A DNA stretch of 64,000 nt from NCBI GenBank assembly GCA_030431695.1, contig JAUIIU010000001.1, positions 1 to 64,000 on the forward strand. The letters are read 5' to 3'. The DNA is from Bacteroidia bacterium. Its GTDB lineage: Bacteria > Bacteroidota > Bacteroidia > Flavobacteriales > Flavobacteriaceae. Positions 9,285-17,957 of the stretch are shown one piece after another. Position 1 is the stretch's first letter, and each line of letters starts with the position of its first letter. A program made the translations under genes and the position numbers. A model generated the notes under the pieces. That model worked only from the letters and a program-made list of their open reading frames with translations, ran no database searches and was not told the DNA's origin.

Positions 9285-10286
9285 TTAGATAAAACTTCTG
9301 AATAAGGTGTAACGCAACAAGAATTCCAAGCCTAGCAGTGCCAGTGCCAGCAAGGCCAGCGGCCGGAATTTCTCCTCATAATTCGTATACCTGAATTCTT
9401 CAATATCCGTCTTTTCGAGTTTGTTGATCTCGTCGTAGATCTCGTTCAGTTTTGTTGTACTTGTTGCCCGGAAATACCGTCCGCCCGTTGTGGCCGCGAT
9501 TTCCTTTAGCAATTCCTCATCAATCTCTACCTGTATACTTCCATACTGAAAACTTCCGTCCGGGCGAATGCCGATGGGCGACTGCGCCATCCCGTTCGTT
9601 CCCAGTCCGATGGTATAAACCTTGATCCCAAACTCAACCGCGAGTTCACTGGCGATCTTCGGGTCTATAAAACCTGTATTGTTCACACCGTCTGTAAGCA
9701 GGATGATCACCTTACTCTTCGCGCGGCTTTCCTTTAGTCTGTTCACTGCCGTGGCCAGGCCCATTCCGATGGCGGTCCCGGGATCGATCACGGTGTTGTA
9801 CCGAAGGCCTTTCAGAGACGACAAAACAATACTCTTATCACTGGTAAGCGGAGTCTTGGTATAACTTTCCCCGGCGTATTCCACCAACCCGATGCGGTCG
9901 TTCGGACGGGCACTGATAAAACGCGCAGCAACTGTTTTCAAGGCTTCAAGCCTGCTGGGCCTAAGGTCCCTGGCCAGCATACTTGCCGAAACATCGATCG
10001 CCATTACAATGTCGATCCCTTTGGTGGTTTTGATGCGTGTGGATTCATCAACGGTCCTCGGACGGGCCATTGCCACAATGATCGCAGCCAGGGCGGCAAG
10101 CCGTAGAGCGAACAACAGCGGTCGCAATTTGGAAAGCCAGTTCTTTGATGTCTTGAATCCTTTGAGGCTCGACATGCTAAGCGATGCCGTTTGCTTGTTC
10201 CGCTTCCAGATATACCAAACGACCAGCAAGGGCAGCAATAACAGCAGCCAGAAAAACTCCGGATTTACATATTCGAATCGATTCAT
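9285..10286 (-). CDS. batA: BatA: VWA domain membrane protein
   Basis: The 333-residue protein has two N-terminal membrane helices (about 12-28 and 56-75), then a VWA domain with DVSAS at about residue 97, and a hydrophobic C-terminal helix. It shares its layout with the next gene, batB. The start overlaps the preceding gene by four bases (ATGA). The pair of VWA proteins is the core of the Bat operon; the substrate or partner is unknown. Confidence 0.92.
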   Translation of the reverse strand: MNRFEYVNPEFFWLLLLLPLLVVWYIWKRNKQTASLSMSSLKGFKTSKNWLSKLRPLLFALRLAALAAIIVAMARPRTVDESTRIKTTKGIDIVMAIDVSASMLARDLRPSRLEALKTVAARFISARPNDRIGLVEYAGESYTKTPLTSDKSIVLSSLKGLRYNTVIDPGTAIGMGLATAVNRLKESRAKSKVIILLTDGVNNTGFIDPKIASELAVEFGIKVYTIGLGTNGMAQSPIGIRPDGSFQYGSIQVEIDEELLKEIAATTGGRYFRATSTTKLNEIYDEINKLEKTDIEEFRYTNYEEKFRPLALLALALLGLEFLLRYTLFRSFI

Positions 10287-11896
10287 TCCTTTCTTGCTTG
10301 CTGTGCCTGTTGCACTTCCAGTTCTATTGAGTTCCTGATCCTATCAATCATCTGTTCCGCGTACTGATCGGAATCCAGCCAGGTGATGATCACTTGCTGT
10401 AAGGCTCCTTCCTGCCCGAACACGAACATTTCATAATTCTGTTTGTCTTTGCCTTTAAGCAGGGGGCTATCGCTTTGGAAACTTCCAAACGCTTTCAGGC
10501 CTTTAACCCCTTTGCCGGTTTCGAACGCATCTTTTTTCACCAGTAGGTTCTTCGCTCCCTGTCCCTCAAAATTTCGCAGGGCAGCTTCGAGCGCGGCATC
10601 CAATTCTCCCTCCATAGGTTGTGTGAACACAGTGGTATTGACCACCACGTAAAATCGGTCCAGGATACTTCCATGGGCAAAGAACCTGCTGCTCTGAACA
10701 GACTCCGCATATTCAGGGGGTAATTCCACATCCTGGCGTTTCAGTACGAACGGGGTTTCCAGCATAACTGCAGGTATGCCGTATTCACTTCGGTACCATC
10801 GACCTTCCATAAGATCCTTGGTTGGGTGCCCGATGACATTGTCTTTCAATTCACTCCATCCGTAAACAGACCCCAGGACGACCGTGGTCACGATAAGCAC
10901 CAGAACTGCGGTAATGCCGCCATAGACAATTCTTTTCCGCTTGCGCTTTCGCCTTTGTTCCTGGGCGTACAATTCGTTCTGAAGTAACTCTTCTTCGGTT
11001 GGTTCAGGTACCGCATCATGGGTTTCGGTAATGATCTCCTCGATAGAATTTCTGTCCGATGAAGCCTGCATCTGGTCCAATTCCATTTTCGCGAATTTGA
11101 CGAGATCGGCCCGTTTGAGGATCTTATCCAGCTTACCGATGGTCTCCTGGTCGAACTCAAAATTCCCTGCATCCTTGTGAAGCTGCAAACGCTCGATCAA
11201 CTCGTCCGAAGTACTCTCCATAGCCGTTTCATCGATCTCCCGGTCCAGGTATCGCTTTACGATCTCAGTGAGTTGAGAATAATAGTCCTTGGACCTGTTC
11301 CTGGACAATAAATTTGATGCATCCAGTTGCTGCAAGGATGCCAGGGCTTCTTCGTATGGCGGTAATTGCGCCTCCTCCGCTTCCCGTTTTTTCTTTTTTC
11401 TGAAAAAATACCACACAAGACCAGCGATCAGGAGTAGCGGTATCAGCCAGTACAATAACTTGACGAAGTCGATTGGCGAACTACCCACCTCTATAGCCGG
11501 CTTGATCTCGTACATTTTTTGTTTGGTGGTATCCACCGGGACATCGGCTACTTCAATTAAAATCGAATCCGTACTGAAGATCTTATCATTAACAGCAATT
11601 CGCTGCGGCGGAATGGTGTACGAACCCGAATCGAACTGTGTAAGTCCGTATTTTTTGATGAGACGGAACTTCGCCTGCTCATAGGTGGTATCCACCTTAT
11701 ACGACTCGATCACTTCCAGGGGTTGAAACGACTGCCCCTCCGGGAAAAGTACGAGGTCCGTACTATCGGCAACCACTTCGATGGAGTATTTTATCTCTTC
11801 GCCAATTCGGATGTTGGTAGTGTCTACGGAGGATGTGATCTGGGCGTGGCTGAAAGCACTAACTGATAAAACCAAAAAGAGGATGAGATTCCTCAC
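10283..11896 (-). CDS. BatD-like membrane protein of the Bat cluster
   Basis: I chose the GTG at 11896 because it opens a signal peptide (VRNLILFLVLSVSAFSHAQ) and an AAGGGAAA precedes it. The frame stays open upstream to an ATG at 11992, but that 32-codon extension is translated from a dispersed repeat and lacks protein character. The N-terminal domain (about residues 20-150) is beta-rich and resembles BatD. A membrane helix follows near residue 165 and is succeeded by KKKKR. A helical cytoplasmic region and a second helix (about 325-345) precede a C-terminal domain of unknown fold. It lies between DUF58 and batA. Confidence 0.75.
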   Translation of the reverse strand: MRNLILFLVLSVSAFSHAQITSSVDTTNIRIGEEIKYSIEVVADSTDLVLFPEGQSFQPLEVIESYKVDTTYEQAKFRLIKKYGLTQFDSGSYTIPPQRIAVNDKIFSTDSILIEVADVPVDTTKQKMYEIKPAIEVGSSPIDFVKLLYWLIPLLLIAGLVWYFFRKKKKREAEEAQLPPYEEALASLQQLDASNLLSRNRSKDYYSQLTEIVKRYLDREIDETAMESTSDELIERLQLHKDAGNFEFDQETIGKLDKILKRADLVKFAKMELDQMQASSDRNSIEEIITETHDAVPEPTEEELLQNELYAQEQRRKRKRKRIVYGGITAVLVLIVTTVVLGSVYGWSELKDNVIGHPTKDLMEGRWYRSEYGIPAVMLETPFVLKRQDVELPPEYAESVQSSRFFAHGSILDRFYVVVNTTVFTQPMEGELDAALEAALRNFEGQGAKNLLVKKDAFETGKGVKGLKAFGSFQSDSPLLKGKDKQNYEMFVFGQEGALQQVIITWLDSDQYAEQMIDRIRNSIELEVQQAQQARKE

Positions 11897-11900
11897 TTTC

Positions 11901-11962
11901 CCTTCGACACTTCGACGCGGCTCAGTGCAACGCCCGCTCGGGGTGACAGCTTGGAATGACAG
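11901..11962 (-). repeat. Dispersed intergenic repeat in the Bat operon
   Basis: The sequence contains TTCGACACTTCGACG, GGCTCAGTG and GCTCGGGGTGACAG, the kind of short palindromic repeat scattered between genes in many Flavobacteriaceae. A related core (CTTCGACAAGCTCAGTGACC) occurs near 54834 and 55678. Here it fills the roughly 100-base gap between the DUF58 gene and the GTG start of the next gene. Confidence 0.55.
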
Positions 11963-11995
11963 TCTCTTTTTATTTAATTCTCTCCCAATCATTGC

Positions 11996-12862
11996 TTAGG
12001 CTCTCCGTTTGAAATACCCTAATAATTTTTTCACATAACTCTCGTCTACCCGGCAATCGATGGCCCCTGCCCCGCTTTTAGTAAAGGCCTCCTGGTAATA
12101 TTCAACACGGTCCCTGTAATAGCCGTGGTAATTCATCCTAACGGCTTTGGAGCCGGTATTCACAAGCATATATTCGCCGGTTTCCTCGTCCTGCATTTCA
12201 ACCATTCCCAGGTTGGGAATGAACTCTTCACGGGCATCGTAGATCCTGATCCCCGTTACATCATGTTTCTTGGCCACGATCTTCAGGGTATCCCGGTACC
12301 CGTCGGTGATAAAGTCTGAAAGCACAAAGACAATGGCTTTCTTCTTCATCACGTTTGTGAGATATTTCAAAGCCTGGGCAACATCGGTCTTCTTACTTTT
12401 CGGGTGGAATTCGATGAGTTCGCGTATGATCCGCAAAACGTGCGACTTCCCCTTTTTTGGGGGGATGAAGAGTTCGATCTCATCCGTGAACAGGATGAGG
12501 CCGGTCTTGTCGTTATTCTGCATGGCCGAAAATGCCAGGGTTGCAGCAACTTCGGTGATGACCTCATTCTTGAACTGTGAATCGGTTCCGAAGAATTCCG
12601 AACCACTCACATCCACCATCAGCATGAGGGTGAGTTCACGCTCCTCCTCAAATACCTTTACGAAAGGTTCATTGTAGCGTGCCGTTACGTTCCAGTCGAT
12701 ATTCCGAACGTCATCACCAAACTGGTACTGCCGAACTTCACTAAAGGTCATACCCCGACCCTTGAAAGTACTGTGGTACTCTCCCCCAAACACGTGGTCG
12801 CTGAGACGACGTGTCTTTATCTCGATCTTGCGTACTTTTTTTAGAAGTTCTTTGGTATCCAT
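11996..12862 (-). CDS. DUF58 domain-containing protein
   Basis: The 288-residue soluble protein carries the DUF58 signature (about residues 35-62, GRGMTFSEVRQYQFGDD then RNIDWNVTAR). A VWA-like fold follows, with a MIDAS-type DVSGS at residues 84-88. DUF58 proteins are the standard partners of MoxR ATPases in MoxR/Bat clusters, and here the gene follows moxR. They are thought to couple the ATPase to membrane VWA proteins. The gap to moxR is 85 bases and holds a 17-base palindrome at 12869-12885 (TAAACTTTAAAAGTTTA). Confidence 0.92.
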   Translation of the reverse strand: MDTKELLKKVRKIEIKTRRLSDHVFGGEYHSTFKGRGMTFSEVRQYQFGDDVRNIDWNVTARYNEPFVKVFEEERELTLMLMVDVSGSEFFGTDSQFKNEVITEVAATLAFSAMQNNDKTGLILFTDEIELFIPPKKGKSHVLRIIRELIEFHPKSKKTDVAQALKYLTNVMKKKAIVFVLSDFITDGYRDTLKIVAKKHDVTGIRIYDAREEFIPNLGMVEMQDEETGEYMLVNTGSKAVRMNYHGYYRDRVEYYQEAFTKSGAGAIDCRVDESYVKKLLGYFKRRA

Positions 12863-12947
12863 TTTCAGTAAACTTTAAAAGTTTAAGTAGTGAATTCTGA
12901 AGTCTTGCCAGGTTGGTCTCCCAGAGCGTTTTTGCACTACCTACTGA

Positions 12948-13952
12948 TTACGGCACTTCTATTACATTGACGATTTTGTTGATGAGGTCTTCTGAAGTTA
13001 CATTCTCTGCTTCCGCTTCGTAGGTCACTCCTATCCTGTGTCGCAACACATCGTGGACCACAGCCCGAACATCTTCAGGGATCACATACCCCCTGCGCTT
13101 GATGAAGGCGTAACACTTCGATGCCAGCGCCAGGTTGATACTTCCACGAGGAGAGGCTCCGAATCCGATGAGTGGTTTTATTTCTGAAAGATTATAATCT
13201 TCAGGATTTCTTGTGGCGAAGATGATATCCAGTATGTACTTCTCGATCTTCTCATCCATATATACTTCGCGAACGGCTTTTTGTGCCCTGAGGATCTGTT
13301 CCAGTGTCACCACCGGGTTCACCTTCTCGAAAGCTCCTTTCATGTTCTGACGAATGATAAGCTGCTCTTCGGCTTGTTTCGGGTAGTCGATCACCGTCTT
13401 CAACATAAAACGGTCCACCTGGGCTTCCGGAAGCGGGTAGGTTCCTTCCTGCTCGATCGGGTTCTGGGTCGCCATTACAAGGAAAGGCTGGTCCAGCTTA
13501 AAGGTATCTTCACCAATGGTCACCTGTCGCTCCTGCATGGCTTCGAGTAGTGCCGACTGCACCTTGGCCGGTGCCCTGTTGATCTCGTCCGCAAGGACAA
13601 AGTTGGCGAAAATGGGGCCCTTCTTAATGCTGAAGTCGTTCACCTTCATGTTGTAGATGAGGGTACCGATCACATCGGCGGGGAGAAGGTCCGGGGTAAA
13701 CTGGATCCTGCTGAAGGAACCGTGAACTGCCTGGGAAAGCGTGTTGATGGCCAGGGTCTTTGCCAACCCGGGAACACCTTCCAGTAAAATATGCCCCTGG
13801 CCCAAAAGGCCTATGAGTAGTCGTTCGACCATGTGTTTCTGGCCAACGATCACCTTGTTCATTTCTAAGGTCAGGATGTCTACAAAAGCACTCTCTTTTT
13901 CAATTTTTTCATTTAACGCACCAATGTCCATTGTCGTTGTTACTTCTTCCAT
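12948..13952 (-). CDS. MoxR family AAA+ ATPase
   Basis: The 334-residue protein has Walker A GVPGLAKT (59-66), Walker B VLADEINR (119-126), and the helix-2 insert region ALLEAMQERQVT typical of the MoxR branch. It is the first gene of the eight-gene minus-strand Bat cluster. MoxR ATPases act as chaperone-like assembly factors, often with VWA proteins. No clear promoter was found in the 172 bases upstream, which are shared with the divergent aldo/keto reductase gene. A second ATG at codon 8 is a possible start. Confidence 0.94.
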   Translation of the reverse strand: MEEVTTTMDIGALNEKIEKESAFVDILTLEMNKVIVGQKHMVERLLIGLLGQGHILLEGVPGLAKTLAINTLSQAVHGSFSRIQFTPDLLPADVIGTLIYNMKVNDFSIKKGPIFANFVLADEINRAPAKVQSALLEAMQERQVTIGEDTFKLDQPFLVMATQNPIEQEGTYPLPEAQVDRFMLKTVIDYPKQAEEQLIIRQNMKGAFEKVNPVVTLEQILRAQKAVREVYMDEKIEKYILDIIFATRNPEDYNLSEIKPLIGFGASPRGSINLALASKCYAFIKRRGYVIPEDVRAVVHDVLRHRIGVTYEAEAENVTSEDLINKIVNVIEVP

Positions 13953-14124
13953 CTTTTGTAATTGTTTGAACTATATTGATTCTGGTTGTTTAGGAACCGC
14001 AAATTGCTTATTTATTATGGTTTTCCCTGTTAATGATTGGTTAAAAATAAAGGGCTAAAAAGCCGCTGACAGCCTTTAGCTATTCGGTTCAAATTGGTAT
14101 CTTTAAAACTTTCAAAACTCAAAA

Positions 14125-14994
14125 ATGTCACACAAATTTTCACGGATCATCCAGGGTTGTATGGGGTGGGGAATCTGGGGTTCCGATCTCTCGGAATCCG
14201 AAATGGTCCGGCGCATCCATCATTGCCTGGAACAGGGCATCACCACTTTCGACCATGCCGATATCTATGGTGATTACACCACCGAAGCAGCCTTTGGTAA
14301 AGCCTTTATTTCCAGCGGAGTGAAACGGGAGGACATACAGGTGATCACTAAGTGCGGGATCCAATACGTAGGAAATACCAGGGACAACGAGATCAAGCAT
14401 TACCAGTACGATGCGGAATACATTATCTGGAGTGCGGAAAAGTCCATTTCAGATCTGAAGGTCGACTATCTCGACCTTTTGTTGTTGCATCGCCCAAGTC
14501 CGCTGATACAACCGGATGAGGTGGCGAAAGCCGTGGATAAACTAACTTCGGAAGGAAAGATTAAATCCTTCGGATTGTCGAATTTCACGCCTTCTCAAAC
14601 CGAGCTCATCGCCAGCCGAAGCAAGGTGAGTGCCAACCAGATCGAATTCTCGATCACCGCTTTTGAAGCCATGTGGGACGGAAGTCTGGACCACATGATG
14701 CTGAACAACGTTACGCCCATGTGCTGGAGTCCGCTGGGTACCGTTTTTAAAGAAAACAACGAACAAACTAAACGTATCCATGAGGTCCTGGATGAATTGG
14801 TTCGGAAATACGATGCAAGCAAAGATCAATTACTCCTCGCCTGGATCCTGAAACATCCTTCGGGTATCCACCCGGTAATTGGCACCGCTACTCCTGAACG
14901 GATCACCAAGGCTAGTGAGGCTGTTACGATCGATCTTTCGGAGATCGACTGGTTCAGGTTGCTGGTGGCGAGCCAGGGGCATAAGGTGGCGTGA
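14125..14994 (+). CDS. Aldo/keto reductase, YdhF-like
   Basis: The 289-residue protein is a full-length AKR barrel. It starts with RIIQGCMGWGIWG and has the catalytic DHADIYG segment at residues 43-49 (Asp43, Tyr48), a Lys later (VITKCG) and the LLLHRPSPL strand. This resembles E. coli YdhF, an NADPH-dependent oxidoreductase whose substrate is not settled. TATCTTTA at 14098-14105, about 20 bases upstream of the ATG, is a possible -7 box. It is divergent from moxR and appears monocistronic. Confidence 0.92.
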   Translation: MSHKFSRIIQGCMGWGIWGSDLSESEMVRRIHHCLEQGITTFDHADIYGDYTTEAAFGKAFISSGVKREDIQVITKCGIQYVGNTRDNEIKHYQYDAEYIIWSAEKSISDLKVDYLDLLLLHRPSPLIQPDEVAKAVDKLTSEGKIKSFGLSNFTPSQTELIASRSKVSANQIEFSITAFEAMWDGSLDHMMLNNVTPMCWSPLGTVFKENNEQTKRIHEVLDELVRKYDASKDQLLLAWILKHPSGIHPVIGTATPERITKASEAVTIDLSEIDWFRLLVASQGHKVA

Positions 14995-15550
14995 TAGTGT
15001 TAAGTGTTAAGTGAATAGTGAGCAGTGAGTAGTCGGAAGTCAGAAGTCGAGAGTCCGGTGTCATTCAGAGCGCAGCGAAGAATCTCCTGCATTATAATTT
15101 ACAAAACAAAGCGCTTGTCATTCCGAACTTGATTCGGAATCTAATCCAGGTCTGAGATGCTGAATCAAGCCCGCCATGACCTTCGGGCAGGTTCAGCATG
15201 ACAAAGTCTCCGATAACCGAATTAACATTTTGTCGGGTGTCGGTTGTGAATAGTGTTAAGTGTTAAGTGTTAAGTTAGTAAAGAAAGACTTTTTTCGAAA
15301 AAATAAAAGTCGGGGCAAAGCCCCGCAAGTCTTCGGTGCAGAATATGCGAAGAAAACTTCGAGATTCAGGAGCATAGCGACGCGAAGTTTTCAAGCGGTT
15401 TTTGCTGAAAGCAAAAAATTCCTCAGCGAAGTGCCCTTTCTTTTGCTTCGTTTTCTTTGGGCATGCAAAGAAAATGAAGAGAACAAATTGGCAATTGGAA
15501 AAATAAGAATTATCCTTTCCATGTAAAAAGTGAATAGTTAGAAATGAAAT
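14995..15550. repeat. Gene-free block of hairpin-forming intergenic repeats
   Basis: No gene is supported here. Tandem TGTTAAG heptamers occur at 14998-15012 and 15253-15276. Positions 15114-15206 form an imperfect palindrome whose ends are TTGTCATTCCGAA and TTCAGCATGACAA. Positions 15309-15479 hold four successive inverted repeats: GGGGC/GCCCC at 15311-15325, GAAAACTTCG/CGAAGTTTTC at 15352-15392, TTTTTGCT/AGCAAAAA at 15399-15417, and CTTCGTTTTCTTT against AAAGAAAATGAAG at 15446-15479. These belong to dispersed, REP-like elements. Open frames crossing them are not genes. Confidence 0.7.
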
Positions 15551-16309
15551 ATGAAGAATAAAACAGCATTGATAACAGGAGCGACCTCGGGAATTGGGCG
15601 GGCAACAGCGCGTTTGTTCGCACAGAATGGAATTAACCTTGTGCTTTGCGGAAGGCGGGTGGATCGATTGCATGAGCTGCGGTCCGAGCTTTCGGAATTC
15701 GTAAAGGTGCATTCCCTGGTATTCGATGTGCGAAACAGGGAACTGGTGTTTAAAAGCATAAAAGGGCTTCCGGAGGAATTTTCAGAAATAAATATCCTCA
15801 TCAACAATGCCGGGAATGCCCACGGGCTCGACCCTATCCAGTCCGGAAGTATGGACGACTGGGATGCGATGATGGACATCAACGTAAAAGGGTTACTGTA
15901 CGTTTCCAAGGCGGTACTGCCCGGAATGCTTGAACGGGAAAACGGGCATATCATAAACATTGGTTCCACGGCCGGAAAGGAAGTATACCCGAAGGGCAAT
16001 GTCTATTGCGCCAGTAAACATGCCGTGGATGCCATCAACCAGGGCATGCGAATCGACCTGAACGGCAAAGGGATCCGGGTAGGGGCGATCAACCCGGGCC
16101 TGGTGGAAACCGAATTCAGCGAGGTGCGTTTCAAGGGCGATTCGGAGAGAGCTGATAAAGTATACCAGGGATTCACCCCCTTAAAGCCGGAAGACATAGC
16201 CGACATCATCTGGTTTGCCGTTACACGGCCTCCACATGTAAATATTGCCGATCTTACCGTTATGTGCCTGGATCAGGCGTCGAGTACGATTGTTAATAAA
16301 TCAACTTGA
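15551..16309 (+). CDS. SDR family NAD(P)-dependent oxidoreductase, YdfG-like
   Basis: The 252-residue classical short-chain dehydrogenase has a TGATSGIG cofactor motif at 9-16, NNAG near 85, catalytic Ser139, Tyr152 and Lys156 (YCASK). The C-terminal motif NIADLTVMCLDQASST is typical of the YdfG group (3-hydroxy acid / serine dehydrogenases). The basic GRR after strand 2 suggests NADP preference. The ATG is 10 bases past the end of the repeat block. The substrate is inferred only from the subfamily. Confidence 0.93.
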   Translation: MKNKTALITGATSGIGRATARLFAQNGINLVLCGRRVDRLHELRSELSEFVKVHSLVFDVRNRELVFKSIKGLPEEFSEINILINNAGNAHGLDPIQSGSMDDWDAMMDINVKGLLYVSKAVLPGMLERENGHIINIGSTAGKEVYPKGNVYCASKHAVDAINQGMRIDLNGKGIRVGAINPGLVETEFSEVRFKGDSERADKVYQGFTPLKPEDIADIIWFAVTRPPHVNIADLTVMCLDQASSTIVNKST

Positions 16310-16310
16310 T

Positions 16311-16342
16311 TTATTACTATTTTTTATTGTTATTATTTATTG
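16311..16342 (+). repeat. Left inverted repeat of the four-helix-bundle element
   Basis: This 32-base A+T-only-like tract (built of TTATTA/TTATTG units) is the reverse complement of 16741-16772 at 27 of 32 positions. The two arms frame the four-helix-bundle gene exactly: the left arm ends five bases before its ATG, and the right arm begins three bases after its stop. Confidence 0.7.
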
Positions 16343-16347
16343 ATTAA

Positions 16348-16737
16348 ATGGCGCATTTCAAAACATATCAAGAGCTTGACATATACAAATTGGCGCGTGA
16401 TATTAATAGAGATGTTTGGACCCTAATTCAGGATACTTCCTTAGCAAAAGATTTTAAGCTCCGAGATCAGATAAATGGGTCATCCGGATCGATAATGGAT
16501 AATATTGCCGAAGGGTTTGGCAGAGGTGGAAATAAAGAATTTATAAACTTTTTAAGTTATTCACGAGGTTCATGCTTCGAAACAGAAGCGCAACTTCAAC
16601 GAGCATACGACCGAAATCATATTTCTGAAGATACTTTCAAAGCGATTTCTCTTAAGACACAGGATTTGTCGGATCAAATCTCAAAATTTATAACCTACTT
16701 AAAATCAACTGATCGAAGAGGATCTAAATTCGACTAA
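16348..16737 (+). CDS. Four-helix bundle protein (23S rRNA IVS / Avd-like)
   Basis: The 129-residue helical protein begins with the family pattern TYQELDIYKLARD and carries the diagnostic NIAEGFGRG and FINFLSYSRGS segments. This family was first seen encoded by intervening sequences in 23S rRNA genes, and relatives (Avd) work with diversity-generating retroelements; free-standing copies in Bacteroidota have no known function. The gene is more A+T-rich than its neighbours and sits precisely between 32-base inverted repeats. No reverse transcriptase lies nearby, so an Avd role is not supported. Confidence 0.88.
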   Translation: MAHFKTYQELDIYKLARDINRDVWTLIQDTSLAKDFKLRDQINGSSGSIMDNIAEGFGRGGNKEFINFLSYSRGSCFETEAQLQRAYDRNHISEDTFKAISLKTQDLSDQISKFITYLKSTDRRGSKFD

Positions 16738-16740
16738 CCC

Positions 16741-16772
16741 CAATAAATAATAGTAATAAATAATAATAATAG
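16741..16772 (+). repeat. Right inverted repeat of the four-helix-bundle element
   Basis: This is the partner of 16311-16342, with 27 of 32 positions complementary. Its last base is the first base of the GTG start codon used by the next gene, so the element ends exactly at that gene's start. Confidence 0.7.
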
Positions 16773-17908
16773 TGATTAACAAACGCCTTCTCGTAAAAAA
16801 CCTGCTCGCTCATAACGATGAGAGCAGTTTTTACGACAAGAAGCGAAAGATCGACCTGGGGAATAAAGAAGGGAAGGCCAAATTCCTGAAACACATCTGT
16901 GCCCTTAGCAACAGCAACCCGGCCAATAACAGCTATATCGTGGTAGGGGTGGAAGATGAGACCAACGAGATCAACGGGGTCGACTTCTTCGACGACAGCA
17001 AACTGCAGAACCTGGTAAACGCCTACCTAACCAATCCGCCGCTCATTTCCTATGAAAATATCATGTTCCCACACTTGCCTGCCGATAAAGTAGTGGGTTT
17101 GGTGACCATACGGCCCACAGGTGAGATCACTTCCCTGCGGAAGAACATCTGGAAATACTGGGGTGGTTCCATCTTCATGAGAGACGGGAGCATCTCCATG
17201 CCCAAGGATTTCGATATCGAGATCAGGGACGTGAATTCGGAGATCGTGAAAGGCATTGAGAACAGTGCCCGGAACAATATCGAGCTCACCCTGGACGGGG
17301 TGATCGATTTCCTGAACCACCGCCATAGCGACCTGCCTTCAGCTTACAAGGTTTTTAAGGAACAATTCGTGCTGTGCTGGGCCGGGATCCCGAAGGAAGT
17401 AAAGGGAAACACCTATTACTCGCGGGTGGATATCGAACTCATCAACGAGCAGGTACGATTGTTCTACTCGGCCCTGGATGAAGTGAGCATAGTGTACAAT
17501 GACGATCATTTCAAGACCCTGGAATACGTAAACCTTGGTCTTAACCAGCAGTTTAAGTACTACCCCCTGGAGGAACTTACCATTGAGTTCAGGGAGAATG
17601 GTTCATATGTGATGAATTCTGAATTGGTCTTCGAGCCACCACGCTTTAACAAGAAGACCCTCTACCATATCTACAATGCCAATAATGCGCTGGTGGAAAA
17701 GCTACAGAAGAATATTCCATTGAATCCTTCAGAAGAAAAGGACCTGGTGCAGCTGGCGGAAACCTATCTTATTTGCTACCTCAACGATTTTGACGATGCC
17801 ATGGAGAATCTGGCCGAAGCAAGGCCCTACCTAAAACAAAAAGGAAGAAATGCCTACCGCTCATTTAAGGAAGCGCAGCGGATATTAAGGAAGGTGAAGT
17901 ATAGTTGA
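16772..17908 (+). CDS. AlbA_2 / Schlafen-domain protein
   Basis: The 378-residue protein has an N-terminal AlbA_2 (Schlafen-type) domain at about residues 15-150: an opening EDxxFYDKK-like strand, then NSYIVVGVEDE and KVVGLVTIRPTGE. The remainder is helical with no recognised domain. AlbA_2 proteins bind nucleic acids, and some cleave RNA or act in phage defence, but many are of unknown role. The only reasonable start is GTG at 16772, immediately next to the right repeat of the four-helix-bundle element. Base composition matches the core genome, so the gene itself appears native. Confidence 0.75.
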   Translation: MINKRLLVKNLLAHNDESSFYDKKRKIDLGNKEGKAKFLKHICALSNSNPANNSYIVVGVEDETNEINGVDFFDDSKLQNLVNAYLTNPPLISYENIMFPHLPADKVVGLVTIRPTGEITSLRKNIWKYWGGSIFMRDGSISMPKDFDIEIRDVNSEIVKGIENSARNNIELTLDGVIDFLNHRHSDLPSAYKVFKEQFVLCWAGIPKEVKGNTYYSRVDIELINEQVRLFYSALDEVSIVYNDDHFKTLEYVNLGLNQQFKYYPLEELTIEFRENGSYVMNSELVFEPPRFNKKTLYHIYNANNALVEKLQKNIPLNPSEEKDLVQLAETYLICYLNDFDDAMENLAEARPYLKQKGRNAYRSFKEAQRILRKVKYS

Positions 17909-17957
17909 TATTATAAAACCACTGTCCTAGCTTAGATTTCAATTGGCTTTTCGTCCT

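Noticed and set aside
15260-15712. Open frames on both strands crossing the hairpin block
   Set aside because: Their translations come from dispersed repeats and the start of the SDR gene; no family character, and the inverted repeats explain the sequence better.
16311-16772. Diversity-generating retroelement
   Set aside because: The four-helix-bundle protein resembles Avd, but no reverse transcriptase, template repeat or variable repeat is visible nearby.
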